This document shows, piece by piece, positions 22,501 through 33,002 of a stretch of 64,000 bases of DNA; within the stretch, counting starts at the first letter, position 1, and each line of letters starts with the position of its first letter. Origin of the DNA: Cyclina sinensis (taxonomy: Eukaryota; Mollusca; Bivalvia; Venerida; Veneridae); the NCBI GenBank assembly GCA_012932295.1, contig JAAONU010000010.1, positions 18,808,712 through 18,872,711 on the forward strand. The letters are read 5' to 3'. The translations under genes and the position numbers were made by a program. The notes below the pieces were generated by a model. That model was given only the letters and a program-made list of their open reading frames with translations. It made no database searches and was not told the origin of the DNA.

Positions 22501-25500
22501 CTTGATAACAAACACGCCATTACGTCAACATACTGAATGACTGAGTATACTGTATTTTATCTGAGAGTCCTTCACTGACCTTGCTGTTTATAGCAATGGA
22601 ACTCAAGTTAGTGACCATCATGGAGTTCTAGTTTTATAATTAGTACCATGCCACCTTGTTATTTAGAATGTTACTAATATACGTTTTGAAATATCAGTTT
22701 GGTTTGTACTAAACGAAGAATATGCATACTTGTATGACGTGCATACAAGCTTTCATACAAGTATAGTCTGCAACTGATATAAAACGCGGTTTGATTGGGG
22801 TAAAAAATACATAGGATGTTTTTACATACGAACAGATTTACATGAAGCCTCTCCGATCCAGCTACCATTTTCATTACAAACTAATGTGGAATCTCCTTCT
22901 AACTTATATCCTGGATAACAGCTTATAGATACGGCTGTATCACATTTGGTATCAGTGGTATTGAGTCGTGCGTACCATATATCTAAGTCATCACAAACTG
23001 TATGGAAGACAAAAAATGTAAGTGAGTTGGATTTCCATTTATTCATTAATGCATTAATTTATTAATTCATTTATTCGTTTGTCTTTTGATTCTTTCATCA
23101 ATCAATTCATCACTTGATATCCATCCATTTCTTACCTTCTCCCCGATTCGCAGTATTTATTCATCATTTATTTAGATAAATAGATAATTAGTGCATCATA
23201 TAAATTAATGTTGTTACATAAATGTTTTTTTTTTCAATGACGACACCGATATGTACAGACAAAAAAATGAAACCATGTAACAACCCAATTACTAGACCAG
23301 TGTCAAACATTTTCTAAATGCAATGAAAGGTTTATTATTTTCGTTTTGCTTTTTCTTTCAAAGAACAGGACTATTGAATAATTTACATCAAAGAACCATA
23401 AATTACTCATTCGTAGACATACTGAAGATAAGACACACCTATTTCCTCACAGACCGCTCTTCCACTCCAAGTACCATTTTTCTGGCATTCTCTATTCTTA
23501 TCACCAACAAGATTATATCCTCTGTTACAAGTCGCTTTTAGAACAGTCCAAGGGACATAAGATGTGGAACTTCCATTATAGTTCCCATTTGCTAAGATAG
23601 GATGACCGCACGCTAAAATGTACAACAATGAAATCACTGGACACAATAAAACGAAAAAAGTGGCCTTGGGTCCCTCACCTGAAATGTGCAGTAGAATGTC
23701 TTAGGAACAAATGGCCGCAGAACAATTCATCAGGAAAAAAATACTATGACCCCATATGACCTAGTTACAAATTACTAAAATAGTTCATCAAAGCAAACAT
23801 TCCGACTAATTTCAATTAAGATCGGAAGAACAAGGTGATCTCTACATTATCAACAATTTGTTTCTATGATTTGACCTAGTGTCATAGTTTCTGACCCCAA
23901 ATGAGACAGTATTGTGTAATATTGTATAATCCGTCAAAGCAACATTCCGACTATTTTTAGGAATGGCACCGAGAATCGATATCAATAATCGAGTACTCGG
24001 TCATTTTTCTGATCGATTACTCGGAAATTTCTCGGGATCTTCAAATGTTTTATCGCCACAATATCGACACCGTCTGCAGGCTACTTTCGTTTTCTATTTC
24101 AATTAACAGAACTGGCTACTCGAAATAGAACTACAAAGAAGGTAACTTCGAATAAAATCAACAAATTTATATTTTACAACGTTTTAGTCAATATAATTTC
24201 AAGTTAACACACGTGTAATCGTTCTTTATTTCACATTAAAATAGTATAGACTTGACAGCCCCCCTTACAGATTAGTTATTTTTATATTATGGGGGAAAAT
24301 GCAAGATACAGAAAGCATCCAGTTCCAGAGACACCTCTGGTTCTTTTGCATGTTCAGTGTACAGCACTAATACATGGGACCTAGGTTTAACGTCTCATCC
24401 GAAAGACAATAAGCAATATTAGTGGAGGAGCGGAGGATCGATTTCGGGACCCCTGGGCTACCAGTCCAGCGCATTATCACTGGACCACTGATCCACTCCC
24501 TCAAAATTTAAAGGTTTATTATATTTGCTGTTTTATATGCGTTAAGACAAAATTGAGCTACTCTCCTGAAGTGTGTAAAAAAAATAATAACGTTTATTTG
24601 GGCATTTATTACATACACATGTCAATCTCTTGACATGGTTGATTGCCTCATTATTAAACATTGCCAATTTACAATATAATCTCCGCACCTCTGCAAGGAT
24701 GTTTTGAGTACATTTAACAGGTACTGATGCATTTATATCGCAGATTTATATATATATCTCTAAAATGTTCAATTATTTTAATGCACTTAACATTTACAAA
24801 CCGCTATGAAAATGAATGGAGTGATGCATTTTTCCCAGTAACCGATTACCAATTTTGTTAGCCGATACTCGGACGTTCGATCAACTACTCGATTAACCGG
24901 TTACTTGTTGGCATCCCTATTTATTTATTTAGGTCTGATCAAAAGTGTGACCACTTGAGTATCAAAAATGGTTTTTTCTATGATGGGACCCGGTGACCTA
25001 ATTCTCGATCCTATGTAACCCAGTTTTAGCATTATCCAAGAATTCTTCAAGGCAAATATTCTGACAAAGTATTGTTTAAAATGGCTAAAATTTGACCTCT
25101 AGAGTGTTAAGGGCAAGGTTTTCCAATGATTTAACCGGTGACCAAGATTTTGTCCCGGCATATTCCAGATTCAGTATTCCTGCAATATTTTTGAGATGAA
25201 TACAGATCAAGTTTCGTGAAGATACAATCAAAAATATGGTTTCTATAGAGAAAAATACATGTAAAGTAGTTTATTTCATTTTTTGACCCAGTGACCTAGT
25301 TCTTGATTCTTCGCCACCCAGCTTCAATCTCGTCCGAGATTTTAATTCAAACTGAAATTGTAGCCTCTGGAGTGTTTACAAGCAGAATGTGAACGGACGC
25401 CGAACGGACGGACGACGGACGCCAGACAAAGGTGCATACTAAAACCTCACCATGGCACTTTGTGCCAAGTGAGCTAAAATGACTAGTATCAAATAAAAAT

Positions 25501-28500
25501 ATATTTGCAATTGTAGATATTTATGAGTTGAAGTTATGACAGAGTTACAAAACAATGACAAAATTCGTATTTTTAAGGTAGCGAGTGCAAAAACACAGTA
25601 ACAGAAAACGAGTTTTAATAACATACCTATGACATGTGGGGAACATGGTCTCTCCGCTTTGTGTGCTGGAACAACCAAACAGTACTTCGATTCTTCTGTA
25701 ACATAAGTTTTATTGGTAAAGCAAAAGATGCATTTGAACTGTAAAATTGCGGAAAGGTACAGTTTGTCGCTTAATCTATATTTATTGGGTTATGCCCCTT
25801 AGAGAATCACCCAGTAGAGTGGCGAGTTTTTAAAATGCGACAGAGAACATCTACTGACAGTGACTATGCACCAAAGCGTCTGCAGTCGGAGATTTTTGGA
25901 CGTTTAGCATTAATATATCGGACCTCATTCGAAAGAGAATAAGTAATGTCAGTGAAGGAGCGGGGAGCTAAATTGCGACCCCTGGATTACCAGTCCAGAG
26001 CGTTACCACTGGACCATTGCTCCTTTAGGATGCCGGCTTTGACAGACAACATGTTGAAATCTGATAAAACAATCAGAAAATATACTTCTTCTCCGTCACA
26101 TATTATTTAAACTGCTGTTTCTCCGTCATGGTCCAAAAAAGAGCCATGTAAAGCAATAAAAAAACGTTTTAAGATTTCAGTCCAGGCTCTTGTTGGTGCA
26201 AGATGTTTTTGTTCAAGAATTGTCCCCTGAATCGGCCTTTACAAAAAACTGGTATTCCAAAATTTGTTCCACTTATTTTCATCTCATTAAAGTCTTATAC
26301 AAGTAATTGTTTCAGCATATAAATGCCTTTTTGATCTTCCACATTAAAGTTGTCCCCATATAAGCTTATGTAAAACCAATGACTCCGGATGGGGCCAAAT
26401 TTGAACCCACAGGTATAATTTGAACAAACTTGGTAGAGGTCTACTAGAGGTCTACTAGACAATGCTACATACCAAATCCTAAGGCTTAGGGCCTTGTGGA
26501 TTCAGACAAGAATATTTTCAATGTTTTCCCTATTTAAGTCTATGTAAAATCAATTGACCCCCGGGCAGGGTCAACTTTGACGCAAGTGCCAATCAAGTCG
26601 GTCGGTATTAGTTTAAATGTTCAGTAACCTCCCTAACTCTGCCACTTTTTCATCGATCATTTCAAATATTTACTCCACATACACCATGCTGCGGAAGTCA
26701 ACCTTAAATAATCCTCAAGCATACCGGTATTGGTAACCTCTGACAAATCTTTCGGATCCGTTTGCTTGCTTGTCATGCGAAAATAAGCAAACTCGTGTCA
26801 TTGTCAAAATAAATGGTCGGCACCTGCTCCTTCACAATTTCTTGATTTTTTATTAAGCTTTACTATACAAAAATTCAAATAACTGGCCAAATTCACAAGA
26901 TAATTGTCTTCAGGTTTCCGCCGTAAATTTGCATCTGCAGATTTTTGCCGTTCACACTTGCTTATCTGAACTGATCTTCTAATCCCGTAATAAGTGACTT
27001 GTTTAATGTTTATACGTTCGAAGTTTACAATAGGCATAAGCTTCTGTCTGCCCTTTGAGATAACACAGAGGTGTTCTTGATTGTTCTTTTGACCATTGAT
27101 TCAACTATGCAAAGTTTTAAAGTACCTCCGAAAGTCGTACTATGTGTCAGAACCATAACCTCTTAATGTCTGACGTGCAGGGCACTTTAAAGCAACATAA
27201 TCTCTTTGTCCTCAGCTGAGGTCAAAATTGCGCGTGCTCTCATTCAGCTTAAACTGTCCAGCAGGGATATCAAAAAATTGTAGGGGACAGCACCGGGTAT
27301 TTTAAATAATGTGAACGACCATCTTCACTATGTTTGACACAAATAAAAAATACTGTTAATATTGTAGTGTCTTTTTAGCTGAAACTAGGTAAGTAGCTTA
27401 TTGTTTGACAAAACATTGTATTGCCCTTTACACTAGAATTCTTTTAGTACCGAATCGGATAATGATGAAAACAAATGCTGACAAAATTATACACCATGAA
27501 CTGAGCTTTTTCCAAATCCAAACAGCCTCTGTGTCGACAAATGTCGAAGCCTTTTCAAAACCACTGCGCTAAGTAGTAACTTTTGGAACTTCTGGATGCA
27601 GTGGTGTACTAACTTTAGCTGTACTACCAAAATTAGGTGTCAGCACGTCTCCAAGGTCGTGCATCGGCGTGAAAACTGTTGTCTCTTAAATTGATGAATC
27701 AGCTTAGAAACTGATGATCTGTGAGCCTCAGAATTATGATTTGCTCTCTGTACCATTTTTATCGTTCTAGTTGATTCAGGACTTGTTCATCCCATAAGAT
27801 AATTAAATATACAGCGGTCGTTCCAGTTGACGTGCATTGTTGATATCATAATGTGCTAGCATCTATCAAAATAGTGGTCCCAAAAGTGTTCAATAGGAGA
27901 GGGATCCGGTGATCTTGCAACTAAAGCACATTCAGGTTGTTAAGGCGTAATACATTCTGGGTATGCTGTGCAGTACGTGGGCAGCCATTATGAAATTTGA
28001 AGATTCCAGTGTTACGTTGATGCAAATGTTGTATAATAACATGCTGGATGATTTCGTCACAATGCCTGTGCAATAAAATTACCTGAAACAAAACTGGATT
28101 GCTCATCATAGCATAGTCACGCCCATACCATGACACTGACACCAACGTAATGATTACGTTCGACGACAATATCCGGAGCCAGTCTCTCACCTCTTCTTCT
28201 CCGAACGGAATCATGCCGCCAACGAAGGGACTCACAAAAAAACAGAACGTCGTTCCATTTCCTGGACGTCCAGTTGTGATGAATCGGAGCCCATTTGAGC
28301 CGTGCCTGACGCTGTTTAAATGTCAATGGAATGATAATGTAATGTCGACACGCTGTCAGTCTAGCGGTGCGCAATCAGTTTCCGACCGTCCTGTCACGGA
28401 TTCTCGCCTAAGGATAACTTCCGATTTCAAAGTAATTTGTCGACATGACGTCGTGATAAAACGATGTCCTCGTGACGATGCCTGATCTGCGTCTCTCAGC

Positions 28501-30279
28501 GACATTCCCTTTTTGCTGATATCTGTTTCACAGCTTACTAATTGTTTATTTATGTCGATTGAAATGCTAAGCAACGTCATTCCTGGACGACGTCCTATCA
28601 GAGATTTTTAAGATCTTAATTCAGTTTCTGTACCTACGAGAATAAGACTCTGCGACTGTGTGTTTTGTGAAACGCCAAAGAATATCGATTTTGCTGTGCA
28701 AATGCCGCACGTGTTTTTCGTTACCTTTTTTGTGTGTATTAACAAGTCGAATAGTAATGTCCATTGTTTGACACAGATTTACAAAACGGACAGGATTCAA
28801 AGACATTTATCTATAGGAAAAAACTAAGGAGATGTCAAACTAAAAAGGACCGCAGCAGTGTTTCAAAATCAGGTTTTAAACTGTATCAACAATTGAAGAA
28901 ATTTCATTTCCGAGGATAAACTTAAAGGTATCAAGCGGTAACAGTAATGTCTAGAAGAAGAATTTTTAATATTCTTAATCTTGACCCCCAAAAAGCGTTA
29001 AATAATGATATATGCTAAATAGGATAACGTTAGCTGTGTCATTTTGTTGTTACAATTGCCAAAAATAAGGTAATACAATTCTTTTAAAATAATCTAGACA
29101 TATTCTCTTTTAAATCACTTTAAGGTTATAGTGTATCAAGCGGAGAGGAGGTCGTTTTTCAGTGAACTCGACAGAAAACGTTGTTTGAGGACAGATCTGA
29201 AATGATTGACACTATGATTTCTTTAGATTTTAAAACATCAGATACTTTCATTATTAACGATATATAGTCGATTTGGTTATCTGATTTAAGCACAGTTAAC
29301 GCCTAGGAAAAAGGTAAAGAAACGTACCTGTGCAGTTAACTTTTGAAATCAGTATCCATGATAAAGACTGAAAGAAAAAATGAAAATGTTTGCATTACAT
29401 CTTTTCAAGATAAGTTATACAGACGATGTTTCTTCTCCTTTAGTGACCAGATCTAATGCCTATGTAACCTCCACCAAGTATTCATATATCCTGGGGAAAA
29501 TTGACCATTTTTCTTGCTACATAAATAGATCCGAGCAAAAACGTTGTAAATTAACACGTAACTAAGGTAATATTACTCACACTGACACTTGATGAAACTA
29601 AACAATTCAGTTATGCATTCAGAAAGGGATTGAAGTTTACCCGTTGAATGTCCGTTTCCGAGAATTTTTTTCAACAATTAATAATTTTCATTAAACCAGA
29701 TTTTGTTTGAAGCTTTACTAGCAAGAAGAGGACAAAGTCAGATTTTTTTTTTGAAGCAAGAGGAGGACAAAGAACTTTCAGGATCCAACAAGTGGTAACT
29801 CGGATACATTGTTTTTTCTTCAGAATATTGAATTCGTAGAGCAGAAAACTCTATGCTAAAAAGTGTAATACAATTAAAATCATTCGTATTGGAATAACTA
29901 TGTTTGAAACGCCACCCCCGTTTTTTCTATAACGTAACTATTACATTGTCACAGCCAGTGATATTTGTTTTGGAAACATCTAAAACGTATTTTGAAAAAA
30001 ATCAAATATAAATAACAAAGGAACTTCCCTACTGAAAGTGCATTTCATTAAAAAACCCCATTGATTTTGGAAATCATACTAGATTTACAAATTTGATATA
30101 TCTCTTAGCTTTTTGTTGTTACAAACGTCAAAATGCAAGCAACTCTTCCAGTATAAGACAAACTATAATCCGCCTGTCTGACAGTATTAAATTTTGACAA
30201 ACAAACTAATTACATCTAGTATTGATAAAATATATATAACATAAATACTTACCAAAACGAAAAGAATCATGCGCCGCAT
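10509..30279 (-). CDS. Gene L: secreted sushi (CCP) x4 + C-type lectin protein, 12 coding exons
   Basis: Predicted secreted lectin of 405 residues, assembled from twelve coding exons at 30279-30253, 29367-29328, 25695-25627, 23612-23439, 22997-22830, 21671-21504, 16946-16779, 16186-16095, 12448-12340, 11758-11672, 11214-11109 and 10518-10509. Every junction has an AG acceptor and a GT donor. The lengths sum to 1218 nt, an exact multiple of three, with no internal stop. Order of parts: signal peptide (about 1-22), Cys-containing linker (23-45), four CCP modules (about 46-103, 104-159, 160-215, 216-271), then one CTLD (272-405). All CCP exons are phase 1-1, as is usual for sushi exons. Such proteins bind glycans or microbial surfaces outside the cell; the ligand here is unknown. 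No transmembrane segment follows the CTLD, so it is probably soluble. The 3' half is duplicated in gene R. Extra or skipped CCP exons cannot be excluded without transcripts. Confidence 0.83.
11109..11214 (-). CDS. Gene L exon 11: CTLD part 4
   Basis: Encodes the C-terminal CTLD strands: WNYGTMECAAY, GWGWNRNSC, FCYICEK. It is 106 nt, phase 1 in and phase 2 out, with donor AA|GTAAGT. The last two paired cysteines and the FxYICE end are present. The canonical WND calcium motif is replaced by WNR. If the donor is not used, translation stops one codon later at a TAA overlapping the splice site. Confidence 0.9.
11480..11585. repeat. TGTAT-type microsatellite in gene L intron
   Basis: Imperfect TATTG/TGTAT pentamer run. 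The mirror copy in gene R intron is at about 57940-58035 and differs in length and interruptions. Confidence 0.85.
11672..11758 (-). CDS. Gene L exon 10: CTLD part 3
   Basis: Encodes YWVGAIYDPASSK then YIWHESLKEV, the WVG/WIG core strand and the following loop. It is 87 nt, phase 1-1, acceptor TTGCAG, donor GTAAGA. The canonical EPN or QPD sugar-binding tripeptide is absent. The nucleotide sequence is identical to the gene R exon. Confidence 0.9.
12340..12448 (-). CDS. Gene L exon 9: CTLD part 2
   Basis: Encodes the second CTLD helix: NCQALGSDVNLLQ followed by TEAENDFIKSQI. It is 109 nt, phase 0 in and phase 1 out, with acceptor TGTTTCAG and donor GTGAGT. The Cys and the E-x-E-N-D-F-I pattern are CTLD hallmarks. 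One base differs from the gene R copy (Glu here, Gln there). Confidence 0.9.
13183..16078. mobile_element. Foldback-type element in gene L intron (2.9 kb)
   Basis: Long terminal inverted repeats (about 13183-13725 and 15365-16078) are themselves arrays of a roughly 50-bp unit rich in TGTAGAGCT and CATTCGAC motifs, in opposite orientation at the two ends. Between them lies a different array (about 13726-15310) of a roughly 105-bp unit with AACCGGTCTGCGACTG. Ends are GAGTGAAGT...ACTTCACTC flanked by TA. This layout is that of foldback elements. No transposase frame is seen; the short frames inside the arrays are repeat artefacts. It sits in the intron between CTLD exons 1 and 2. Confidence 0.8.
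16095..16186 (-). CDS. Gene L exon 8: CTLD part 1
   Basis: Start of the C-type lectin domain: CPTGWAHFQTSCY, then AATFSQAK. It is 92 nt, phase 1 in and phase 0 out, with a GTAAGT donor. The WxxFxxSCY beta strand and the following TFSQAK helix are typical of CTLDs. A foldback element begins 16 nt beyond the exon edge in the intron. One base differs from gene R and changes Phe to Tyr. Confidence 0.9.
16779..16946 (-). CDS. Gene L exon 7: CCP/sushi domain 4 (inside left duplication arm)
   Basis: CCP module of 168 nt, phase 1-1, with four cysteines (CGPVTL, ATCKSGF, RVCLADGTWSG, TEC). The acceptor is ACTTCAG and the donor GTAAGT. It differs from the gene R copy (52551-52718) at two positions: one Thr to Ser replacement and one silent change. 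Confidence 0.9.
17743..17777. repeat. Perfect 17-bp hairpin in the left arm
   Basis: TATGTTATCTCTATAAA, one base, then its exact reverse complement. Also perfect in the right arm (52247-52281). Too short for a typical pre-miRNA. Confidence 0.85.
18090..18415. repeat. Two diverged units of a GTGACCTTGACCTTG-type repeat
   Basis: Units of about 165 bp with TGTGCCAAGTTA, GGAGCGGACAC and CTTGACCTT; related in design to the 157-bp array at 7511-8218. They abut the recombinase relic. Confidence 0.7.
18395..19255 (+). pseudogene. Crypton-like / DUF3504 tyrosine-recombinase relic in gene L intron
   Basis: Pieces resembling the C-terminal recombinase-like domain found in Crypton elements and their domesticated ZMYM/KIAA1958 relatives: FGFRGYQEHIDCQADQF, YLSLIYRKGALYRKQ, then KITNHSAQ (the tyrosine-recombinase NHSAR box with the Arg lost) and RTYQRENFKTLSEIS. 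Stops and frameshifts occur throughout, and a 38-bp unit is tandemly repeated at about 18685-18835. It is antisense to gene L. Not functional. The domain call is from remembered family features and was not searched. Confidence 0.6.
18685..18835. repeat. 38-bp tandem repeat inside the recombinase relic
   Basis: About 3.5-4 copies of a unit containing GAGCAGCCAGAATGG and ATCCGATTACAC. Thirty-eight is not a multiple of three, so each copy shifts the old frame. Confidence 0.85.
19260..20211. other. Gene L intron, no further feature seen
   Basis: Contains short GGTGAGC-type fragments of dispersed repeats but no CCP-like exon on the minus strand. 20650-21503 is likewise empty apart from AT-rich sequence. 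Confidence 0.45.
20216..20646. mobile_element. TTAA-flanked TIR element with tRNA-like core (431 bp)
   Basis: Ends AGGGGCTGTGCTCCAGAT and ATCTGGAGTACAGCCTCT are inverted repeats with two mismatches, flanked by TTAA (20212-20215 and 20647-20650). An internal GAGTTCAAATC near 20480 looks like a B box. No coding frame. TTAA target duplications occur in piggyBac and Kolobok families; neither is proven here. Confidence 0.78.
21504..21671 (-). CDS. Gene L exon 6: CCP/sushi domain 3, with six Cys
   Basis: CCP module of 168 nt, phase 1-1, acceptor CTAACAG, donor GTAGGG. Reading it on the minus strand gives CGQLSLPNG, NDTC, AASC, EHC, RQCLENGSWSG and TKC. This is six cysteines instead of four, suggesting a third disulfide. 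No ATG-initiated open frame exposes it; it shows up by splice sites and CCP motif. Confidence 0.86.
22111..22300 (+). repeat. tRNA-derived SINE-like repeat (family A), plus strand
   Basis: Begins TGTAACGGTCTAGTGCA. The tRNA-like core at about 22182-22255 has A box TGGCTCAGTGGTTAGAGTG and B box GAGTTCAAATCCC. Related copies lie on the minus strand at 42100, 42640, 42945 and 63535. Located in a gene L intron. Confidence 0.72.
22830..22997 (-). CDS. Gene L exon 5: CCP/sushi domain 2, with a fifth Cys
   Basis: CCP module of 168 nt, phase 1-1, acceptor CATACAG, donor GTATGT. It has the canonical pattern (CDDLD, ISCYPGYKL, LVCNENGSW, ASCK) plus an extra cysteine in DTKCDT. The unpaired Cys could bond to another module or chain. 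Confidence 0.85.
23439..23612 (-). CDS. Gene L exon 4: CCP/sushi domain 1
   Basis: One whole CCP module in a phase 1-1 exon of 174 nt. It shows the four cysteines of the fold (CGHP, ATCNRGY, ECQKNG, AVCEE), the GY before the turn and the conserved Trp in NGTWSG. The acceptor is TTTTAG and the donor GTGTGT. Confidence 0.88.
23955..24925. mobile_element. hAT-like non-autonomous element with nested SINE-like unit
   Basis: Left end AGGAATGGCACCGAGAAT and right end (reverse) AGGGATGCCAACAAGTAACC, each followed by TCGAGTA-rich sequence, form imperfect inverted repeats. They interrupt a dispersed repeat that continues on both sides (about 23660-23950 and 24930-25490). A family B unit is nested at 24340-24500. 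The target duplication is not clear. Confidence 0.6.
24340..24500 (-). repeat. tRNA-derived SINE-like repeat (family B)
   Basis: On the minus strand: GGATCAGTGGTCCAGTGATA (A box) and CCCGAAATCGATCC (B-box-like), preceded on the plus strand by AACGTCTCATCCGAAAGA. Nested in the hAT-like element. Confidence 0.7.
25627..25695 (-). CDS. Gene L exon 3: short Cys-containing linker
   Basis: Sixty-nine nt, phase 1-1, with acceptor ...TTACAG and donor GTATGT. The two cysteines lie in the context KYC-(x)11-PCSPHV. It is too short for a CCP. Its counterpart in gene R is the exon at 48553-48610 (KTC-(x)10-GGC). The function of this N-terminal Cys segment is unknown; an interchain or intradomain disulfide is possible. 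Confidence 0.65.
   Translation of the reverse strand, partial: KNRSTVWLFQHTKRRDHVPHMS
25850..26030 (-). repeat. SINE-like family B copy
   Basis: Contains CATTCGAAAGAGAATAAG, GGAGCGGGGAGC and ACCAGTCCAGAGCGTTACC. In gene L intron 3. Confidence 0.68.
26130..26640. repeat. Fragment of the same dispersed repeat class
   Basis: Shares TTTGAACCCACAGG, ACTTGGTAGAGGTC and GGCCTTGTGG with 34360-34560. Confidence 0.55.
26640..27850. other. Gene L intron 3' of signal exons, nothing recognised
   Basis: No CCP or CTLD motif on the minus strand; the frame at 26804-27037 has no domain. 28600-29320 is also featureless. Confidence 0.45.
27850..28580 (-). pseudogene. Decayed Tc1-like transposase in gene L intron 2
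   Basis: On the minus strand the pieces follow Tc1 order in changing frames: near 28480 GHRFITTSCRQITLKSEV, near 28300 RQARLKWAP and KWNDVLFFCESLRW (an eroded DES), at 28120-28200 RRGERLAPDI and VSVMVWA, near 28000 FKFHNGCPRTAQHTQN (an eroded DNARPHTA). Stops and frameshifts interrupt it and catalytic Asp residues are replaced. It is a different, much older copy than the one at 43981. Confidence 0.72.
29328..29367 (-). CDS. Gene L exon 2: second half of signal peptide
   Basis: Forty nt, phase 0 in and phase 1 out, with a polypyrimidine-TTTCAG acceptor and a GTACGT donor. It encodes SLSWILISKVNCT, a hydrophobic stretch with a likely cleavage region near its end. Its LSWI core also occurs in gene R exon 2 (47598-47657), which supports both assignments. 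Confidence 0.74.
30253..30279 (-). CDS. Gene L exon 1: start codon and first half of signal peptide
   Basis: Nine codons, MRRMILFVL, beginning at the ATG at 30279 and ending in phase 0 at a GTAAGT donor. Basic residues followed by hydrophobic ones are the start of a signal peptide. It was chosen because its phase matches the exon at 29367 and because gene R has an equivalent short first exon, also phase 0. A second ATG (codon 4) is a possible alternative start. No clear TATA box was found upstream. Confidence 0.72.
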
Positions 30280-33000
30280 ATCGAAAGTATGAAAAGTTAA
30301 GTAAAATGATAACACGAGACAGTTATTTCCCCAGAGAGCAAAGTCAACACAAAGACAAGTGCTGTTAAATGATGAAAAAGCCGCTAAATAGTTAGAACAA
30401 AGGCATCATCTGTTACAAATCAATACTTGCTTGGCAACAGTTTTGGAGCTTCGTGACTGTTCGGTCGACATCTGTGTAACGTTTCTGTTACAACCAGTTA
30501 CATATATGGAAACAATTTAATAGTAACCTTTATGCATTCAGTCATAAACTTGGTAAGTATCTTATTAAAAAAAATATGCCACAACAATCTTTTTTAATGA
30601 CCATCTTTATATAGAAACTATTGATCACGATCCAATCATAGGCTCCGGAGATATGGCCCCTGAGCAAAACCACCCAGCTGAGCGATGTAGAGCCATCATG
30701 TCCCTCCTGTTATTTCTTGTTGATATTTTCCCTTTTTAATCTTTTAGGACACTTGATGCTTGATTTCGGAATATTCGCTTCACCATTTGTCATAAACAGG
30801 CATAATTTCAGGTCAGGTTATAAATGATGTCGAATGCAACTAGAATGTAGGCCAGTATTGTCAATGGTATCCTACAATATCTATAATAAATTTTATGGTA
30901 TAAGTAAATGAAGAATAACAATAAATAATAATATTTCTATAACATAGACACTTGAAAATAGAGAAAACTGTCATTTTTTTGCCTTTTTAGCCACTGAAAG
31001 ATATTATATAAATGCGTCGTCTGTCTTTCCATCCGTCCATGTATAATTCGGGTCGATTTGTAATGCCGCAACTTATGTAGGATTTTACTACTTACTATTG
31101 TTTTGCTATTTTTTGATCACACCTTACACCACATTGAGATGACGTGTTACAAATAAGACTTAATTCTTAAGTCAAGGTCTAGGTAAAAATCTATGACCGT
31201 GTCCGTCGTGTATTTTGCAAAACATTATAGGATATCGAACAACCTAGCATATGTTTTAATAACCGTTCTTCTTTCTGTCTATCTGTTTGTCTGTCCGCTT
31301 GTTAGTCTGTCAAATCAAACAATGCAGAATACTACCTTTATATTATGTCCGATTATGTCGTTCACAGGTTTCTCATATCGATGCAACTTGTTCCTGAAAC
31401 TCATTTGTTCCTGACAGAATTTAAACTCCTCTTGACAAAATTTAAACAAGAAGCATGCAAATTACCGTTTATCTGGCTGTCGTCTGTCGGTACAATATAC
31501 CATTTAAAGATGCACGAATGTTCAAGCAGGCGAGGAAATGCGTATTAAACTCTATATTTGTACGTCGTTTGATCAACGTAATAGTACAAAATATTGCTTA
31601 CCTTTTTGGGTCCATACTTCCCATTCCTAATTTAAGATAAAAATTCAAAAATGTTTATTAAATGAAGGAGAATATTTTACAATGGTTTACCTTTCTATAC
31701 GGTTGATTGTATATCAACAAAAGTATGAAAACAAAAGAATGTTACCTACCTCAATGATCCTCTGTCCTGTTCATTCAGAAACTAGAATGTATATGATTTT
31801 TTTTTCGAATCGAATTTGGACAAAGGTTAATGGCATGCGATCAAGGTCATGTTCATAGTCAACTTTTGTTGCAGAAAGCTTGCAGAATATTTCTAGAATG
31901 ATTGGAATTATTTTGTATAAAGTTTAAGTAATTTAGTCAATAAAACTGGATGATTGTGTTGAGTTACTTTCCTATATACATTTCCATGTTTAACTAAGAA
32001 CTTTCATCATTATTAGAATAAATTACTGCTTCAAGCCAAACACTTTCCAGACAGTACCTCTTAAAATTGTTGATTTTTACAGCTCTTGTGAAGGTTTTAA
32101 GATAATTCTGATTTTTTGATCAAGGTATATTATTCTATTTTTATTATAAATTGAGTCTGTGTAGTCACTGTATGAGGACGTAAGATGTGCGAGTTAAATG
32201 AATGTAAACTTTAAGTTCATTGTTTCACGAAGACAGGGTCATATCCTGGCTTCTGTTATTTCACAAGCCCTGAGGGAAACTGTAAAAAACTCTCATTTCA
32301 TTCTTTAATGCTTGCACGCATTTAGAATGAGCAAAACGTAACTTTAAACTACTAATTAATTGCACTGCATATGAATATTACAATAAGTTTCTAGACAAAG
32401 ATACTAAGAAAAAAAAGCTTTTGTCAGTCCATTTCTACTTATAAAACAATAAAATATATTAAAATAATAAAATGAGTTTTAGTATCAATAATTGAAAGTT
32501 TTTTCCAATATTAATTTTCATATTTCTGTCTAGTTAAGAGAGTTGTTAGACAATTACACTTTACTCCATGCGGTTTTGCTTTGCGTGCCAACTTTTTTAC
32601 TTTTCGACACTTCATGCATTTCACATTCTAAAATCCAGAATACCCATTTTCTTCAAATTGCGGAAATATGAATAGTTTTGAAATTATTATTACTCGATGC
32701 TATGAAGTCGTTTAAAAGTTCTGGATATAAAAGGTAAACCAAATGCATTAAATAAGCCTTTATTTTGAGAGATTTTTTTCATACTATAATCGGGCTGTTC
32801 TTTTTATTATTTAGTTCTATGACACTAGCTAGTTTGATAGATAGTATTGAATGAATCATCATTATCCAATGTCAAGATGTCAGTAAATGATTCTAATTAA
32901 AACATAAACTGAACGAAATTATGTATACCTGCTCTTTTACATTTTTTGTGGTAGGTACTGATTTATTGTTTATATACACACATTTGGTTGATATTATTAT
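30280..33000. other. Upstream region of gene L, nothing firm
   Basis: Should hold the gene L promoter. No good TATA box was found close to 30279. Short frames at 31193-31640 lack domains. Confidence 0.45.
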
Positions 33001-33002
33001 AC

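Larger units (their letters stand above)
23660..25490. repeat. Dispersed GTGACCTAGTT-type repeat with nested insertions
   Basis: Repeated phrases such as AACATTCCGACTA and TGACCTAGTT end in GGACGGACGACGGACGCC and CAAGTGAGCTAAAATG. Interrupted by the hAT-like element at about 23955-24925. Fills most of gene L intron 3. Confidence 0.6.
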
